Shown here piece after piece: positions 20,240-28,215 of a stretch of 42,312 nucleotides of DNA. A model generated the notes under the pieces. That model had not been told where the DNA came from, ran no database searches, and was given only the letters and a program-made list of their open reading frames with translations. A program made the translations under genes and the position numbers. Numbering within the stretch: the first letter of the stretch is position 1; the number at the start of each line of letters is the position of its first letter. Origin of the DNA: Helicobacter apodemus (lineage in GTDB: Bacteria > Campylobacterota > Campylobacteria > Campylobacterales > Helicobacteraceae); contig NZ_JRPC02000022.1 of the NCBI RefSeq assembly GCF_000765745.2, forward strand, positions 1-42,312, written 5' to 3'.

Positions 20240-20617
20240 ATGAAACTCATCTTTAAAATTATTAAAGTAAGCATTTTTCCTCTCTTTATTACCTCTACTT
20301 CATTAAATGCAGAAAATTTTTTAGAAATTCCCTCTAACAAACCCGATCCAACCCTAGCCTTAATACTTACACAAAACGACAAAGACTTTTTAGAAGAGTT
20401 GCATAAATACCCTAAAAATACTGCATTTTTCATTGATGGGAAAACAGAAAAAATTATTGCCACCAATAATCCCCCCAAACTTCCAACAACACAAGAAATA
20501 TCAAGAACTTCCCCACAAAAAGTAAATACTACCCCAAAAACAAAAAAACTTCAAAAACTAGCTCCGCATAATATACCCTACCAGATGCAAGAAGAGAAAA
20601 TTGACCTTTTACGATAA
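20240..20617 (+). CDS. Small secreted protein of unknown function
   Basis: I do not recognise this 125-residue protein. It begins with a clear signal peptide (charged MKLIFKIIK, a hydrophobic core, probable cleavage after SLNA near residue 24), so the product is probably periplasmic or surface-exposed. The mature part has a segment with alternating hydrophobic and charged residues (about 40-80) and then a Thr/Pro/Lys-rich tail (about 80-110) that looks disordered. No cysteines or catalytic motifs are visible. The ATG follows TAAGGAAAATCT. It lies 22 nt before moaD and is probably the first gene of the molybdopterin operon, although nothing in the protein suggests a molybdenum role. Confidence 0.72.
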   Translation: MKLIFKIIKVSIFPLFITSTSLNAENFLEIPSNKPDPTLALILTQNDKDFLEELHKYPKNTAFFIDGKTEKIIATNNPPKLPTTQEISRTSPQKVNTTPKTKKLQKLAPHNIPYQMQEEKIDLLR

Positions 20618-20639
20618 TTTTTAAACTTAAGGATTTATA

Positions 20640-20861
20640 ATGATAGAAATTGAATTTTTAGGACCACTAGGAAATAAAGTTTTACAAAGCAATGCAAAAG
20701 ACTTCTATAATCTTAAAGAAGAATTACAACAAATTCCAGAAATACGAATTTGGCTTAAAGATTGTGCAATTGCACTTAATAATGAAATAATTACTTCTTT
20801 AGATACTCCTTTAAAATCTGGAGATAGGGTTCTACTCTTACCTCCAGTATGCGGTGGATAA
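20640..20861 (+). CDS. moaD: Molybdopterin synthase small subunit MoaD
   Basis: Ubiquitin-like sulfur carrier that donates sulfur to precursor Z in molybdopterin synthesis. The 73 residues end in the required Gly-Gly (PPVCGG), which is adenylated and thiocarboxylated. GDRVLLLPPV is the typical end of the fold. Its stop overlaps the moaE start (TAATG). Confidence 0.92.
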   Translation: MIEIEFLGPLGNKVLQSNAKDFYNLKEELQQIPEIRIWLKDCAIALNNEIITSLDTPLKSGDRVLLLPPVCGG

Positions 20862-21316
20862 TGCAAACAAAAATAATAGGATTAGAACTTTTTGATGGGG
20901 CTTTAGATACTAGAACCATTTATGCAAATTGGTATGACTTTGCGGCTAATAATAATCTTGGTGCTAATAGTGTATTTACAGGGATTGTCCGTGCTGAAAA
21001 TGGATATGAGGGCTTAAGTTTTGATATTTATGAACCCCTTTTAGAAGAATGGTTTTTAGGATGGAGCAAAAATGCCTTAGAAAAAGGAGTTTTTTTGAAA
21101 ATGGCACATTCTAAAGGGGATGTCTTAAATCATCAAAGCTCTTATATAGCAGGAGTTTTTAGTCAAAAACGGCGGGCTTGTTTGGATATTTTTGAAAGCT
21201 TTATTGAAGATTTTAAACACAAGGCCCCTATTTGGAAATATGATATTAAAAACAACCAAAGATTTTATGCTAAAGAAAGAAGCCATAAGCTCCCATTTAG
21301 TGGAATACTATCGTGA
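20861..21316 (+). CDS. moaE: Molybdopterin synthase large subunit MoaE
   Basis: Catalytic partner of MoaD. Signatures include GANSVFTGIVRAEN, DIYEPLLEEWF, SQKRRACLDIFESFIEDFK and HKAPIWKYD, where the conserved lysines lie. The frame is open from an ATG at 20849, but the ATG at 20861, overlapping the moaD stop, is more likely and gives 151 residues starting MQTKIIGLELFDGALD. The 3' end overlaps mobB by 4 nt. Confidence 0.92.
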   Translation: MQTKIIGLELFDGALDTRTIYANWYDFAANNNLGANSVFTGIVRAENGYEGLSFDIYEPLLEEWFLGWSKNALEKGVFLKMAHSKGDVLNHQSSYIAGVFSQKRRACLDIFESFIEDFKHKAPIWKYDIKNNQRFYAKERSHKLPFSGILS

Positions 21317-21801
21317 GAATTGTGGTATTTAGCGGGAATTCTAATAGTGGCAAAACTACGCTTATTGAAAAACTCTCCCTTGCCTTACAACCCAATAAAA
21401 AGATTAGTATCATTAAACACGACCCAAAAGACAAAGCCATCTTTGATACAAAGGGAAAAGATTCTTATAGATTTTATGAAAGTGGAGCCAATATAGCTAT
21501 TTTAAGCCCTACACAGACAACCTTACGTTTTCATACCTCTTTAAACATTACAGAAATTATTAAGTATTTTAAAGATTGCGATTATCTTTTTATCGAAGGG
21601 CTTAAAGAACTTCCATTCCCTAAAATAACAATCGCTAGAGAAAATTTAGATGAACGTTTCTTTGCTTTTAGCAATGCTTTAGCTATCGACAATAGCATAA
21701 AAGATTATTCCAAAATTCCTAAAAACATTGATATTTTAAACTTAAATAATACCCAAGAAATACTCCATTGGATTAACACACACATAAAGGATACACTATG
21801 A
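21313..21801 (+). CDS. mobB: Molybdopterin-guanine dinucleotide biosynthesis adaptor MobB
   Basis: GTP-binding protein that assists attachment of GMP to molybdopterin, the form used by formate dehydrogenase and nitrate reductase. A P-loop GNSNSGKTT is at residues 8-16, followed by the family pattern IIKHDPKD and DTKGKDSYRFYESGA. 162 residues. The start is a GTG (GTGAGAATTG) inside the moaE end, with 4-nt overlap. It overlaps mog by 4 nt. Confidence 0.9.
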   Translation: MRIVVFSGNSNSGKTTLIEKLSLALQPNKKISIIKHDPKDKAIFDTKGKDSYRFYESGANIAILSPTQTTLRFHTSLNITEIIKYFKDCDYLFIEGLKELPFPKITIARENLDERFFAFSNALAIDNSIKDYSKIPKNIDILNLNNTQEILHWINTHIKDTL

Positions 21802-22328
21802 AAGAAGCAAAAATTGGAATTTTAACACTATCTGATAGAGCTAGTGCGGGAATCTATGAGGATATTTCAGGAAATGCTATTATTGCAACCTTACAAGAAT
21901 ACCTCATCTCACCTTGGAGTAGCATTTATAAAGTCATAGCCGATGAACAAAAAGAAATTGAAAAATACCTTATAGAGTTTGCGGATAAGGAAGTATGCGA
22001 TTTAATCATTACTACAGGTGGAACAGGACCGGCAAAAAGGGATGTAACACCAGAGGCTACAGAAGCCGTATGCCAAAAAATGCTTCCGGGCTTTGGCGAG
22101 CTTATGCGACAGAGTAGCTTGCAATATGTTCCAACCGCAATTCTTTCAAGACAAACTGCGGGAATTAGGAATAAAACCCTTATCCTTAACCTACCGGGAA
22201 AACCAAAATCTATTAGGGAATGCTTAAATGCTGTATTTCCTGCAATCCCTTATTGTTTAGATTTAATAGGTGCAAGTTATCTACAAACTAATGAATCTAT
22301 TATCAAAGCTTTCCGCCCCAAAAGCTAA
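21798..22328 (+). CDS. mog: Molybdopterin adenylyltransferase Mog
   Basis: Adenylates molybdopterin to prepare molybdate insertion. The 176-residue protein has the MoCF-domain motifs IGILTLSDRASAG, TTGGTGPAKRDVTPEAT and LNLPGKPKSIREC. It ends the moaD-moaE-mobB-mog operon and converges on sppA with a 13-nt gap, where I see no clear terminator hairpin. Confidence 0.94.
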   Translation: MKEAKIGILTLSDRASAGIYEDISGNAIIATLQEYLISPWSSIYKVIADEQKEIEKYLIEFADKEVCDLIITTGGTGPAKRDVTPEATEAVCQKMLPGFGELMRQSSLQYVPTAILSRQTAGIRNKTLILNLPGKPKSIRECLNAVFPAIPYCLDLIGASYLQTNESIIKAFRPKS

Positions 22329-22341
22329 GAGCAAAAAGGCT

Positions 22342-23217
22342 TTAATACAACCTAGAAATAAGATTAAAGATTCTATAAGTGGCTTTTTCAATACCCAAAG
22401 CGATATTATCCCCAAGCAATTTTTGTAAATATAAATCAAATTTATCCTTTTGCAACCAATGCACCTCTTTAATCCCTGCAAGAGTATAAAGCTTATTTTG
22501 TGCTTCATAAATACTTCCTATCTCATCAATTAACCCAAACTCTAAAGCATTAGCAGCACTTAAGATTCTACCTTGTGCAAAATATCCTTGATTGTTTATA
22601 TCTAATCCTCTAGCTTGCACCACATCATTAACAAACATTTTATACTGCTCTTGAATTAATCCCTCTAACATCTCTTTTTCTAAAGCATTCCAAGGACGCA
22701 TAAAAGTTCCAGCCTCTTTATAATCTCCTGCTTTTAAACTTTGAGATTTTACACCTAATTTCTGTGCTAACTCGCTAATATCTACACCATTTAAAATTAC
22801 TCCAATAGATCCCAATAAAGCACCTTTATTAGCAATGATAGAATTTGCCCACATTCCTGCTAAATAACTGCCACTTGCCATAGAACCTTGTGCGTAAGCA
22901 ACAATAGGCTTAATTTTACTCACCCTCTTAATCGCTTCAGAAATCTCTATACTAGGGGCTATTGCACCACCTGGAGAATTAATAACAAGCAAAATACCTT
23001 TAATATTTGGATTTTGCTCTAATTCATAGAAATTTTCTAAAAAACTCTCACTTTGCATAATGGGACCTATCAAGTCAATCCTTGCTACATTAGCATTGTT
23101 ATTCTCCCCTTCACCACCTGCAGAGAATATTAAAAACACAATCAATAAAAACACTAAAGCCTTAAAATACTTCATAATAAAATCAAGCGGCATAAGCAAA
23201 ACTCTAAAAAACTTCAC
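22342..23217 (-). CDS. sppA: Signal peptide peptidase SppA (S49 family)
   Basis: Membrane-anchored protease that degrades leftover signal peptides. The 291-residue protein has one N-terminal membrane anchor (about 16-33) and a single S49 domain. The Ser/Lys dyad is probably Ser115 in GSMASGSYLAG and Lys167 in LKAGDYKEAG. INSPGGAIAPSIE is the conserved oxyanion-hole region. The start is GTG at 23217, well supported by AAAGGA five bases upstream. The short one-domain form is typical of this group. Confidence 0.94.
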   Translation of the reverse strand: MKFFRVLLMPLDFIMKYFKALVFLLIVFLIFSAGGEGENNNANVARIDLIGPIMQSESFLENFYELEQNPNIKGILLVINSPGGAIAPSIEISEAIKRVSKIKPIVAYAQGSMASGSYLAGMWANSIIANKGALLGSIGVILNGVDISELAQKLGVKSQSLKAGDYKEAGTFMRPWNALEKEMLEGLIQEQYKMFVNDVVQARGLDINNQGYFAQGRILSAANALEFGLIDEIGSIYEAQNKLYTLAGIKEVHWLQKDKFDLYLQKLLGDNIALGIEKATYRIFNLISRLY

Positions 23218-23249
23218 AAATATCCTTTAAAATAATTTTGATATATAGA

Positions 23250-23255
23250 ATTATA
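23250..23255 (-). promoter_or_regulatory. Promoter of sppA (-10 box)
   Basis: TATAAT on the minus strand, placing the start about 25 nt before the GTG of sppA. It is back to back with the carbonic anhydrase promoter. Confidence 0.5.
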
Positions 23256-23285
23256 CTAGGTTTATATTGGTTTAATAAAACTGAA

Positions 23286-23294
23286 TGCTATAAT
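23286..23294 (+). promoter_or_regulatory. Promoter of carbonic anhydrase gene (extended -10)
   Basis: TGCTATAAT, a perfect extended -10. The leader would be about 35 nt and ends in an AAAGGA ribosome-binding site. Confidence 0.6.
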
Positions 23295-23334
23295 TCCTAT
23301 GCTATTAAACAATAATTTTATTTAAAGGATATAT

Positions 23335-24075
23335 ATGATTAATTACAAAAAATTTGCTTCAATATTAATGCTTTCAGCTTCTCTTTATGCTGCAGAATAT
23401 ACTGCGGAATGGAATTATACAAATAAAGGTCCTAGTCGTTGGCATTCTTTACATCCAGAATGGGAAACTTGCTTTTTAGGAAAAGAACAATCCCCCATTA
23501 ATATATCTTCTTTGAGAGCCATTGATAAAATTAATAGCTTAATATTGAGATATGAATCTGATTCTAAAAATGTTGTCAATAATGGACACACTTTGCAATT
23601 AAATTTTGATAATATGAGCTACATTACTTTCAATGATACAAAATATAATTTATTACAAGCACATTTTCATACGCCATCAGAGCATCATTTAGATGGAGTG
23701 ATTTATCCTTTAGAAGGGCATTTAGTTCATCAAAATGAAAATGGAGATTTATTGGTTATTGGGGTATTTTTCAAAAAAGGTAAGCAAAATCCCATCATTA
23801 AAAGTATGTTAGCAAACTATTCTACAGAGATTAATAATCAAATGCCTTTGGAAAAATTAAATGCAAAAATGCTTTTACCTACAAAATATCGTTTCTATTC
23901 TCTCAAAGGAAGTTTAACAACCCCTCCTTGCACTGAAAATGTGCAATGGATTATTCTTGATAATCCAGCAACAGCCTCTGCAGAACAAATCAAAAAATTA
24001 AGGGAGCTTTTTCATAATAACAATGCACGAACTTTACAAGATTCTAATAATAGAGAGATTACTTTCACAAAGTAA
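23335..24075 (+). CDS. cah: Periplasmic alpha-class carbonic anhydrase
   Basis: Interconverts CO2 and bicarbonate in the periplasm; in H. pylori the counterpart helps acid buffering. The 246-residue protein has a signal peptide cleaved near residue 19 (SLYAA). The three zinc histidines are His110 and His112 in QAHFHTPSEHH and His129 in EGHLVH. The substrate-loop motif SLTTPPCTE and the conserved cysteine pair Cys46/Cys199 (disulfide) are present. Catalytic residues are intact. It stands alone between sppA and the decayed region before lepA. Confidence 0.95.
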   Translation: MINYKKFASILMLSASLYAAEYTAEWNYTNKGPSRWHSLHPEWETCFLGKEQSPINISSLRAIDKINSLILRYESDSKNVVNNGHTLQLNFDNMSYITFNDTKYNLLQAHFHTPSEHHLDGVIYPLEGHLVHQNENGDLLVIGVFFKKGKQNPIIKSMLANYSTEINNQMPLEKLNAKMLLPTKYRFYSLKGSLTTPPCTENVQWIILDNPATASAEQIKKLRELFHNNNARTLQDSNNREITFTK

Positions 24076-24286
24076 TCTCAACTAATTTATAATCCATTCA
24101 GGTAAAGAGCCAAAATTTTTGTATTCTCTAGATCTAATTTACTACTTATGGCAAGTAATTACTCAAAAGAAGACTAAAGAACAATATCAACCTATATTTC
24201 TTAACAGCATAGCTATTAAAAAATTGAAAAAGAATTTAAAAACTTAATCTTGAAAAACAAATCTCGCCACTTATTATTAAAGAAAT

Positions 24287-24505
24287 GGAATAGGTAATTT
24301 AACAAGTCCAATTAAATCAGCTTGTGATGTTTATTATAAATGTCTTAAATAATTTGGCTACAACATTTATGGCTTAGCAAGATTTGGCTATGTTGTTTTA
24401 ATCCCTATTATGATACTCTCAAACAAATTAAATAAATCAAAGCATTCAATTGAGTATTGCAATTTTATTGGGATATATTTTGGTGGTTTTTTATTATTTT
24501 TTTAA
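24287..24505 (+). pseudogene. Decayed membrane-protein fragment
   Basis: A frame with an internal stop reads GIGNLTSPIKSACDVYYKC, then FGYNIYGLARFGYVVLIPIM and a hydrophobic end (YCNFIGIYFGGFLLFF). No start codon with ribosome-binding site precedes it; weaker fragments in the same region reach back to about 24100. The composition (hydrophobic stretches with charged turns) suggests the tail of a broken membrane protein. I do not recognise the family. Confidence 0.35.
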
Positions 24506-24513
24506 GGAAATTT

Positions 24514-24869
24514 ATGAACCTTGAAAATATTACAAAGCTAAGTTTTTTAATAATGTCTTTAAGTTTTTTTGCTTAGAACACTCAAAAAGCCTAAACAAAC
24601 AATACATAAAGATAATAAATTTAAAATCCCTTATAAATTATGGCTTCTCATTACTTCATATATTCTTAACGCCATAAGGTATTTACCTCATACGCTAACA
24701 CTTTCTATTCATTCTTGCTTTTGTTTGGTGTGGATTCGCCTTTTTCTTTTGTAATTCTAATATTAACAAAGGGCTATCCTTGATTTTAATTTCTTTATAT
24801 TGTAGTATGTATGTTCTTGTTCTCTCCAATTTCTTTAACAATTTTTCTATAATTTATTATCAACAATAA
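24514..24869 (+). pseudogene. Decayed small membrane protein gene
   Basis: An ATG with a good AAGGAA site starts a hydrophobic sequence (ENITKLSFLIMSLSFF) that stops in frame. Shifting by one base at a run of seven T restores CLEHSKSLNKQYIKIINL and a further hydrophobic helix. After two stops, the pieces HFLFILAFVWCGFAFFFC and NKGLSLILISLYCSMYVLVL follow. This pattern of in-frame hydrophobic segments broken by stops and a homopolymer shift indicates a decayed multi-span membrane protein. The last segment vaguely recalls cation exchangers, but that is not enough for a call. Confidence 0.4.
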
Positions 24870-24895
24870 GCATACCTAATCCATAGCCATAGGGT

Positions 24896-24925
24896 TTGTT
24901 AATTTTGTCAATATTTTGATAAAAT
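24896..24925 (+). promoter_or_regulatory. Promoter of lepA
   Basis: TTGTTA at 24896-24901, an 18-nt spacer and TGATAAAAT (extended -10, hexamer at 24920-24925). The transcript would start near 24933, downstream of a possible TTG start at 24916. This rules out that longer reading of lepA. Confidence 0.5.
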
Positions 24926-24951
24926 ACCCTATCTCTATTTCAAGGTTTGGT

Positions 24952-26754
24952 ATGGATATTCCTTTAAACCACATACGAAATTTTTCAATTATTGCTCATA
25001 TTGACCACGGAAAATCTACCTTGGCAGATTGTCTTATACAAGCTTGTGGAGCAATAACAGAGCGCGAAATGAGTTCCCAAATAATGGATACTATGGATAT
25101 TGAAAAAGAAAGAGGAATCACCATAAAAGCACAAAGTGTAAGGTTAATCTATAACTATGAAGGACAATCTTATATCCTAAACCTTATTGACACCCCAGGA
25201 CATGTGGATTTTAGCTATGAAGTTTCACGTTCACTTGCTTCTTGTGAGGGGGCTTTATTAGTCGTTGATGCTAGTCAAGGTGTAGAAGCCCAAACTATCG
25301 CTAATGTCTATATAGCCTTAGATAATAATCTTGAAATTATCCCTGTTTTAAATAAAATCGACCTCCCAGCAGCAGCACCAGAACGCGTAAAGTCAGAAAT
25401 TGAACAAACTATTGGGTTAGATTGTTCTAATGCTTTAGAGGTTAGTGCTAAAGCAAATATTGGCATTAAAGACTTATTAGCGGCTATTATCAAGCTTATT
25501 CCACCACCTCAAGGGGATACCAATGCCCCCACTAAAGCCCTCATTTATGATTCGTGGTTTGATAATTACTTGGGGGCTTTAGCCCTTATACGCGTAATAG
25601 ATGGTAGCATTAAAAAGGGGCAGAATATTTATATTATGGGAAGCAAAAAAAACCACGAAGTCTTAGATTTACTCTATCCCCACCCCATAAAAGGACAAAA
25701 AACCAAAGAAATAAAAACTGGAGAGATTGGCATTGTAGTTTTAGGATTAAAAAATGTAACAGACATTGCTGTTGGAGATACCATCACAGACTTTAAGAAC
25801 AAAACTAAAGAAGCCATTGCAGGTTTTGAACCCGCAAAACCTTTTGTTTTTGCTGGAATTTATCCTATTGATACCAATAAATTTGAAGATTTGCGTGATG
25901 CACTTGATAAACTCAAACTTAATGATTCAAGCCTCACTTATGAACCTGAAACCTCTGTAGCCTTAGGATTTGGATTCCGCATAGGATTCTTAGGGCTTTT
26001 ACATATGGAAGTTGTTAAAGAAAGACTAGAGAGAGAATTTGGATTAGATTTAATCGCCACTGCACCCACTGTAGTGTATGAAATTATCCAAACTGATGGC
26101 ACTATTCTTAAAATCCAAAACCCCAGCCAATTACCCCCTGAACAAAAAATCGCTAAAATAAAAGAACCCTATGTAAAATCTACCATCATAGTTCCTAGCG
26201 AATTTTTAGGAAATATCATAACCTTACTCAACAAAAGAAGGGGCATTCAAAAAAAAATGGAATACCTGCAAGAAACAAGGGTATTATTAGAATATTGGAT
26301 TCCTACCAATGAAATTGTTATGGATTTTTATGATAAGCTCAAATCTTGCACGAAAGGTTATGCAAGCTTTGATTATGAACCTATCCATTACCAAGAGGGT
26401 AATTTAGTCAAACTTGATATTAGGGTAGCCAATGAAATTATTGACGCTTTAAGTATTATTGTCCCCAAAAGCAAAGCTTATGAAAAGGGCAAGGAGCTTA
26501 TAGAAGCAATGAAAGAAATTATCCCTAGACAGCTTTTTGAAGTAGCCATTCAAGCAAGTATAGGGAATAAAATTATCGCAAGAGAGACGATTAAATCTGT
26601 AGGGAAAAATGTAACAGCAAAATGTTATGGGGGGGATATTACAAGAAAAAGAAAATTATTAGAAAAGCAAAAAGAAGGCAAAAAAAGAATGAAAGCTATT
26701 GGAAAGGTAGCCCTTCCACAAGAGGCATTTCTAGCAGTGCTTAAAATTGATTAA
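24952..26754 (+). CDS. lepA: Translation elongation factor 4 (LepA)
   Basis: Ribosomal GTPase that back-translocates stalled ribosomes or helps initiation. The G domain contains AHIDHGKST (about residues 15-23), DTPGH and NKIDLP; the C-terminal LepA-specific region includes [20 protein letters not shown]. The frame runs open from 24916, but I choose the ATG at 24952. It has AAGG six bases upstream, homologues begin just before [14 protein letters not shown], and the upstream part overlaps the promoter. That gives 600 residues, the normal length. Confidence 0.96.
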   Translation: MDIPLNHIRNFSIIAHIDHGKSTLADCLIQACGAITEREMSSQIMDTMDIEKERGITIKAQSVRLIYNYEGQSYILNLIDTPGHVDFSYEVSRSLASCEGALLVVDASQGVEAQTIANVYIALDNNLEIIPVLNKIDLPAAAPERVKSEIEQTIGLDCSNALEVSAKANIGIKDLLAAIIKLIPPPQGDTNAPTKALIYDSWFDNYLGALALIRVIDGSIKKGQNIYIMGSKKNHEVLDLLYPHPIKGQKTKEIKTGEIGIVVLGLKNVTDIAVGDTITDFKNKTKEAIAGFEPAKPFVFAGIYPIDTNKFEDLRDALDKLKLNDSSLTYEPETSVALGFGFRIGFLGLLHMEVVKERLEREFGLDLIATAPTVVYEIIQTDGTILKIQNPSQLPPEQKIAKIKEPYVKSTIIVPSEFLGNIITLLNKRRGIQKKMEYLQETRVLLEYWIPTNEIVMDFYDKLKSCTKGYASFDYEPIHYQEGNLVKLDIRVANEIIDALSIIVPKSKAYEKGKELIEAMKEIIPRQLFEVAIQASIGNKIIARETIKSVGKNVTAKCYGGDITRKRKLLEKQKEGKKRMKAIGKVALPQEAFLAVLKID

Positions 26755-26835
26755 TCCTAGCAAACTTTAATAATTCCTTAAAGGTAGCAAGAAATCTTTT
26801 AGCCAATCACTACTTCTTTAAGCTATTCTTTAGAT

Positions 26836-27096
26836 TCAAACATTTATGTATAACTTGACTTGGAATGCAAATATTCCTGCCCTAATCCCTGCTAACACAT
26901 TAGGAGAGGCAAGAATCCCTAAGTTAAACTTCCCAAAAAGGAACTAAAAGCATTACTAGCATTATTCATAAGCCTTGTATGAGAACAGAATTAGAATTAA
27001 GTATAAGCCCTTGAACGATACGATAATTTTTCATAATCTCCGATATATCTCTGCATTTCCTTTTGTAATCAATTCAAAACTTTCATAACCTGCCAT
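26836..27096 (-). pseudogene. Fragments of an unrecognised gene
   Basis: Starting at an ATG with AAAGGA five bases upstream (27096), the minus strand reads MAGYESFELITKGNAEIYRR and stops. Another frame overlapping by ATGA continues MKNYRIVQGLILNSNSVLIQ, and again by ATGA MNNASNAFSSF. A last frame gives GKFNLGILASPNVLAGIRAG up to a stop at 26836. Together these look like one gene with several small indels. I do not recognise it. The plus strand also has a coding-like piece here (NIPALIPANTLGEARIPKL) reminiscent of phage tail-fibre repeats, so the strand is not certain. Confidence 0.3.
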
Positions 27097-27161
27097 ATTC
27101 ATCCTTTAATGGTTTTTATAATATTAAGCCATTTTAGTTTTGGATTAAAGGATTAAAGAGA

Positions 27162-27507
27162 TTATCTTAGAAAGAGGGCTTTTAAGACACAATTACTTAA
27201 AAACTCGGATCGGTTTTGTGCGGCTTTGTCAATCTCTTTTAAGAGACTTTGGGGAGGGAGCTATATTAATCCTCACCCTTTTATCCTCTGGCTCTTTGAT
27301 ATAATCCTTTTTTTCTAGCATTACTGCAATTGCTCCCTTAAAGGCGTCTTTAACATCCCTTAAGGCTTCTATTTCATTCTCTCCATCCCCCATAATATAA
27401 GGATAGTCTCTATAATAAGCAAAATAACCGCCTCTTTCTTGAGGCTTTAATTTTCTTAAAATAATCTCATAGGGCAAGTTTAAATAATATTCTAAATCTT
27501 TTTGCAT
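27162..27507 (-). pseudogene. hicB: HicB-like antitoxin, frameshifted in its DNA-binding domain
   Basis: The N-terminal part (YYLNLPYEIILRKLKPQERG, GGYFAYYRDYP, GDGENEIEALRDVKDAFKGA) is a typical partial-RNase-H HicB domain, the antitoxin of HicA toxins. The current frame stops after 92 residues at 27229. Removing one A from a four-A run (plus-strand 27237-27240) restores KEIDKAAQNRSEFLSNCVLK, completing a ribbon-helix-helix domain that began with RVRINIAPSPKSL; that frame ends at 27162. So the gene lost its DNA-binding half by a single-base indel. The start ATG at 27507 has a GAGGA site. I find no HicA-like frame on either side. Confidence 0.75.
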
Positions 27508-27559
27508 TATTCCTCTTTTAAGACTAAGAGCGTTTTGATATAAATAAGCTTAACCCACC

Positions 27560-27835
27560 TTAAATCCATTCCTTTTGTATCACTTTATTAACTTGGTTTG
27601 TTTGTGTGCTATCCCCTACCTTTGTATTTACTAAAGTCTATTTCTCCCTCTTGTAGTTGCTTCCTCTCTTGTGCTAATTCTTAAGCTAACTCCCCTTGTG
27701 CGGTGTACTTCTTAGCTTTTCCTCCTAGCTTTTTATCTTAACTTCTGCTTCTTTAAGAGCTAGTTGCATTTGCCTCTACTCTGTGTGTTTGTTGTTATTC
27801 TTTTACCTCTGCCATTAACTATTCTACATCAGGTA
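27560..27835 (-). pseudogene. Broken gene for a coiled-coil protein, possibly phage-derived
   Basis: Joined across several indels and stops, the minus strand reads MAEVKE, QQTHRVEANAT, LKEAEVKIK, KLGGKAKKYTAQGELA, ELAQERKQLQEGEIDFSKYK and VGDSTQTNQVNKVIQKEWI before a stop at 27560. The charged heptad-like pattern indicates a coiled coil. Every piece is bounded by a frameshift or stop, so it cannot be expressed. It lies just upstream of the HicB-like gene on the same strand. The family is unrecognised. Confidence 0.45.
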
Positions 27836-28031
27836 TTATTAAGATACACACATTAAGTAGAAAAACTTTAAAGATTCTTAATTGAACTTCTTTAAGCTTC
27901 AGTCCACAAAGCCAATAAAAAGACCTAACCATATTTAACCTATAAACATTGCACTAAATTTAACCTATCAAGTAGGTAGAATATACCTGCTACTTACAAA
28001 ATTTAATGAATTAACCTTAAAAAATCTTTTA

Positions 28032-28140
28032 TTATGCTATGACTTCTTTTGGATGGTTTATGTATTTTCCTAAAGACAGCTTATAATTGCCCATAACATC
28101 TTTATATCTAAATGCGATCCCCTAAATCGCCTCTTTGCAT
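28032..28140 (-). pseudogene. Short frameshifted fragment
   Basis: Minus-strand MQRGDLGDRI followed after a one-base shift by RYKDVMGNYKLSLGKY and NHPKEVIA then a stop. It reads like the end of a protein domain but is too short to identify. It is downstream of alaS on the same strand. Confidence 0.3.
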
Positions 28141-28215
28141 AAAAATTTTATAGACTTTAATGCAAAGCCATCAATAAAAACTCGCCACAAAAGACTTTCT
28201 TACAAATAACTCCGC

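Larger units (their letters stand above)
26755..28215. other. Gene-decay region between lepA and alaS
   Basis: These 1.46 kb hold no intact conserved gene. Minus-strand frames give short coding-like pieces broken by stops and frameshifts: 26836-27096, a frameshifted HicB-like gene at 27162-27507, 27560-27835 and 28032-28140. The stretches 27096-27160 and 27840-28030 show nothing I can support. The orphan antitoxin-like gene and unrecognised coiled-coil fragment suggest the remains of a prophage or other mobile element, but no integrase, transposase or attachment site is visible. Confidence 0.5.

Noticed and set aside
24569-24754. 61-residue ORF MLRTLKKPKQ... as a gene
   Set aside because: It has no ribosome-binding site, and a different frame of the same stretch, joined across indels, gives more protein-like hydrophobic segments.
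24916-24951. 12-residue N-terminal extension of LepA
   Set aside because: It overlaps the probable -10 box and lies outside the conserved family start.
26846-26944. Plus-strand phage tail-fibre-like peptide (NIPALIPANTLGEARIPKL)
   Set aside because: It has no ribosome-binding site, is about 30 residues long, and all neighbouring remnants read on the minus strand; kept only as an alternative reading.
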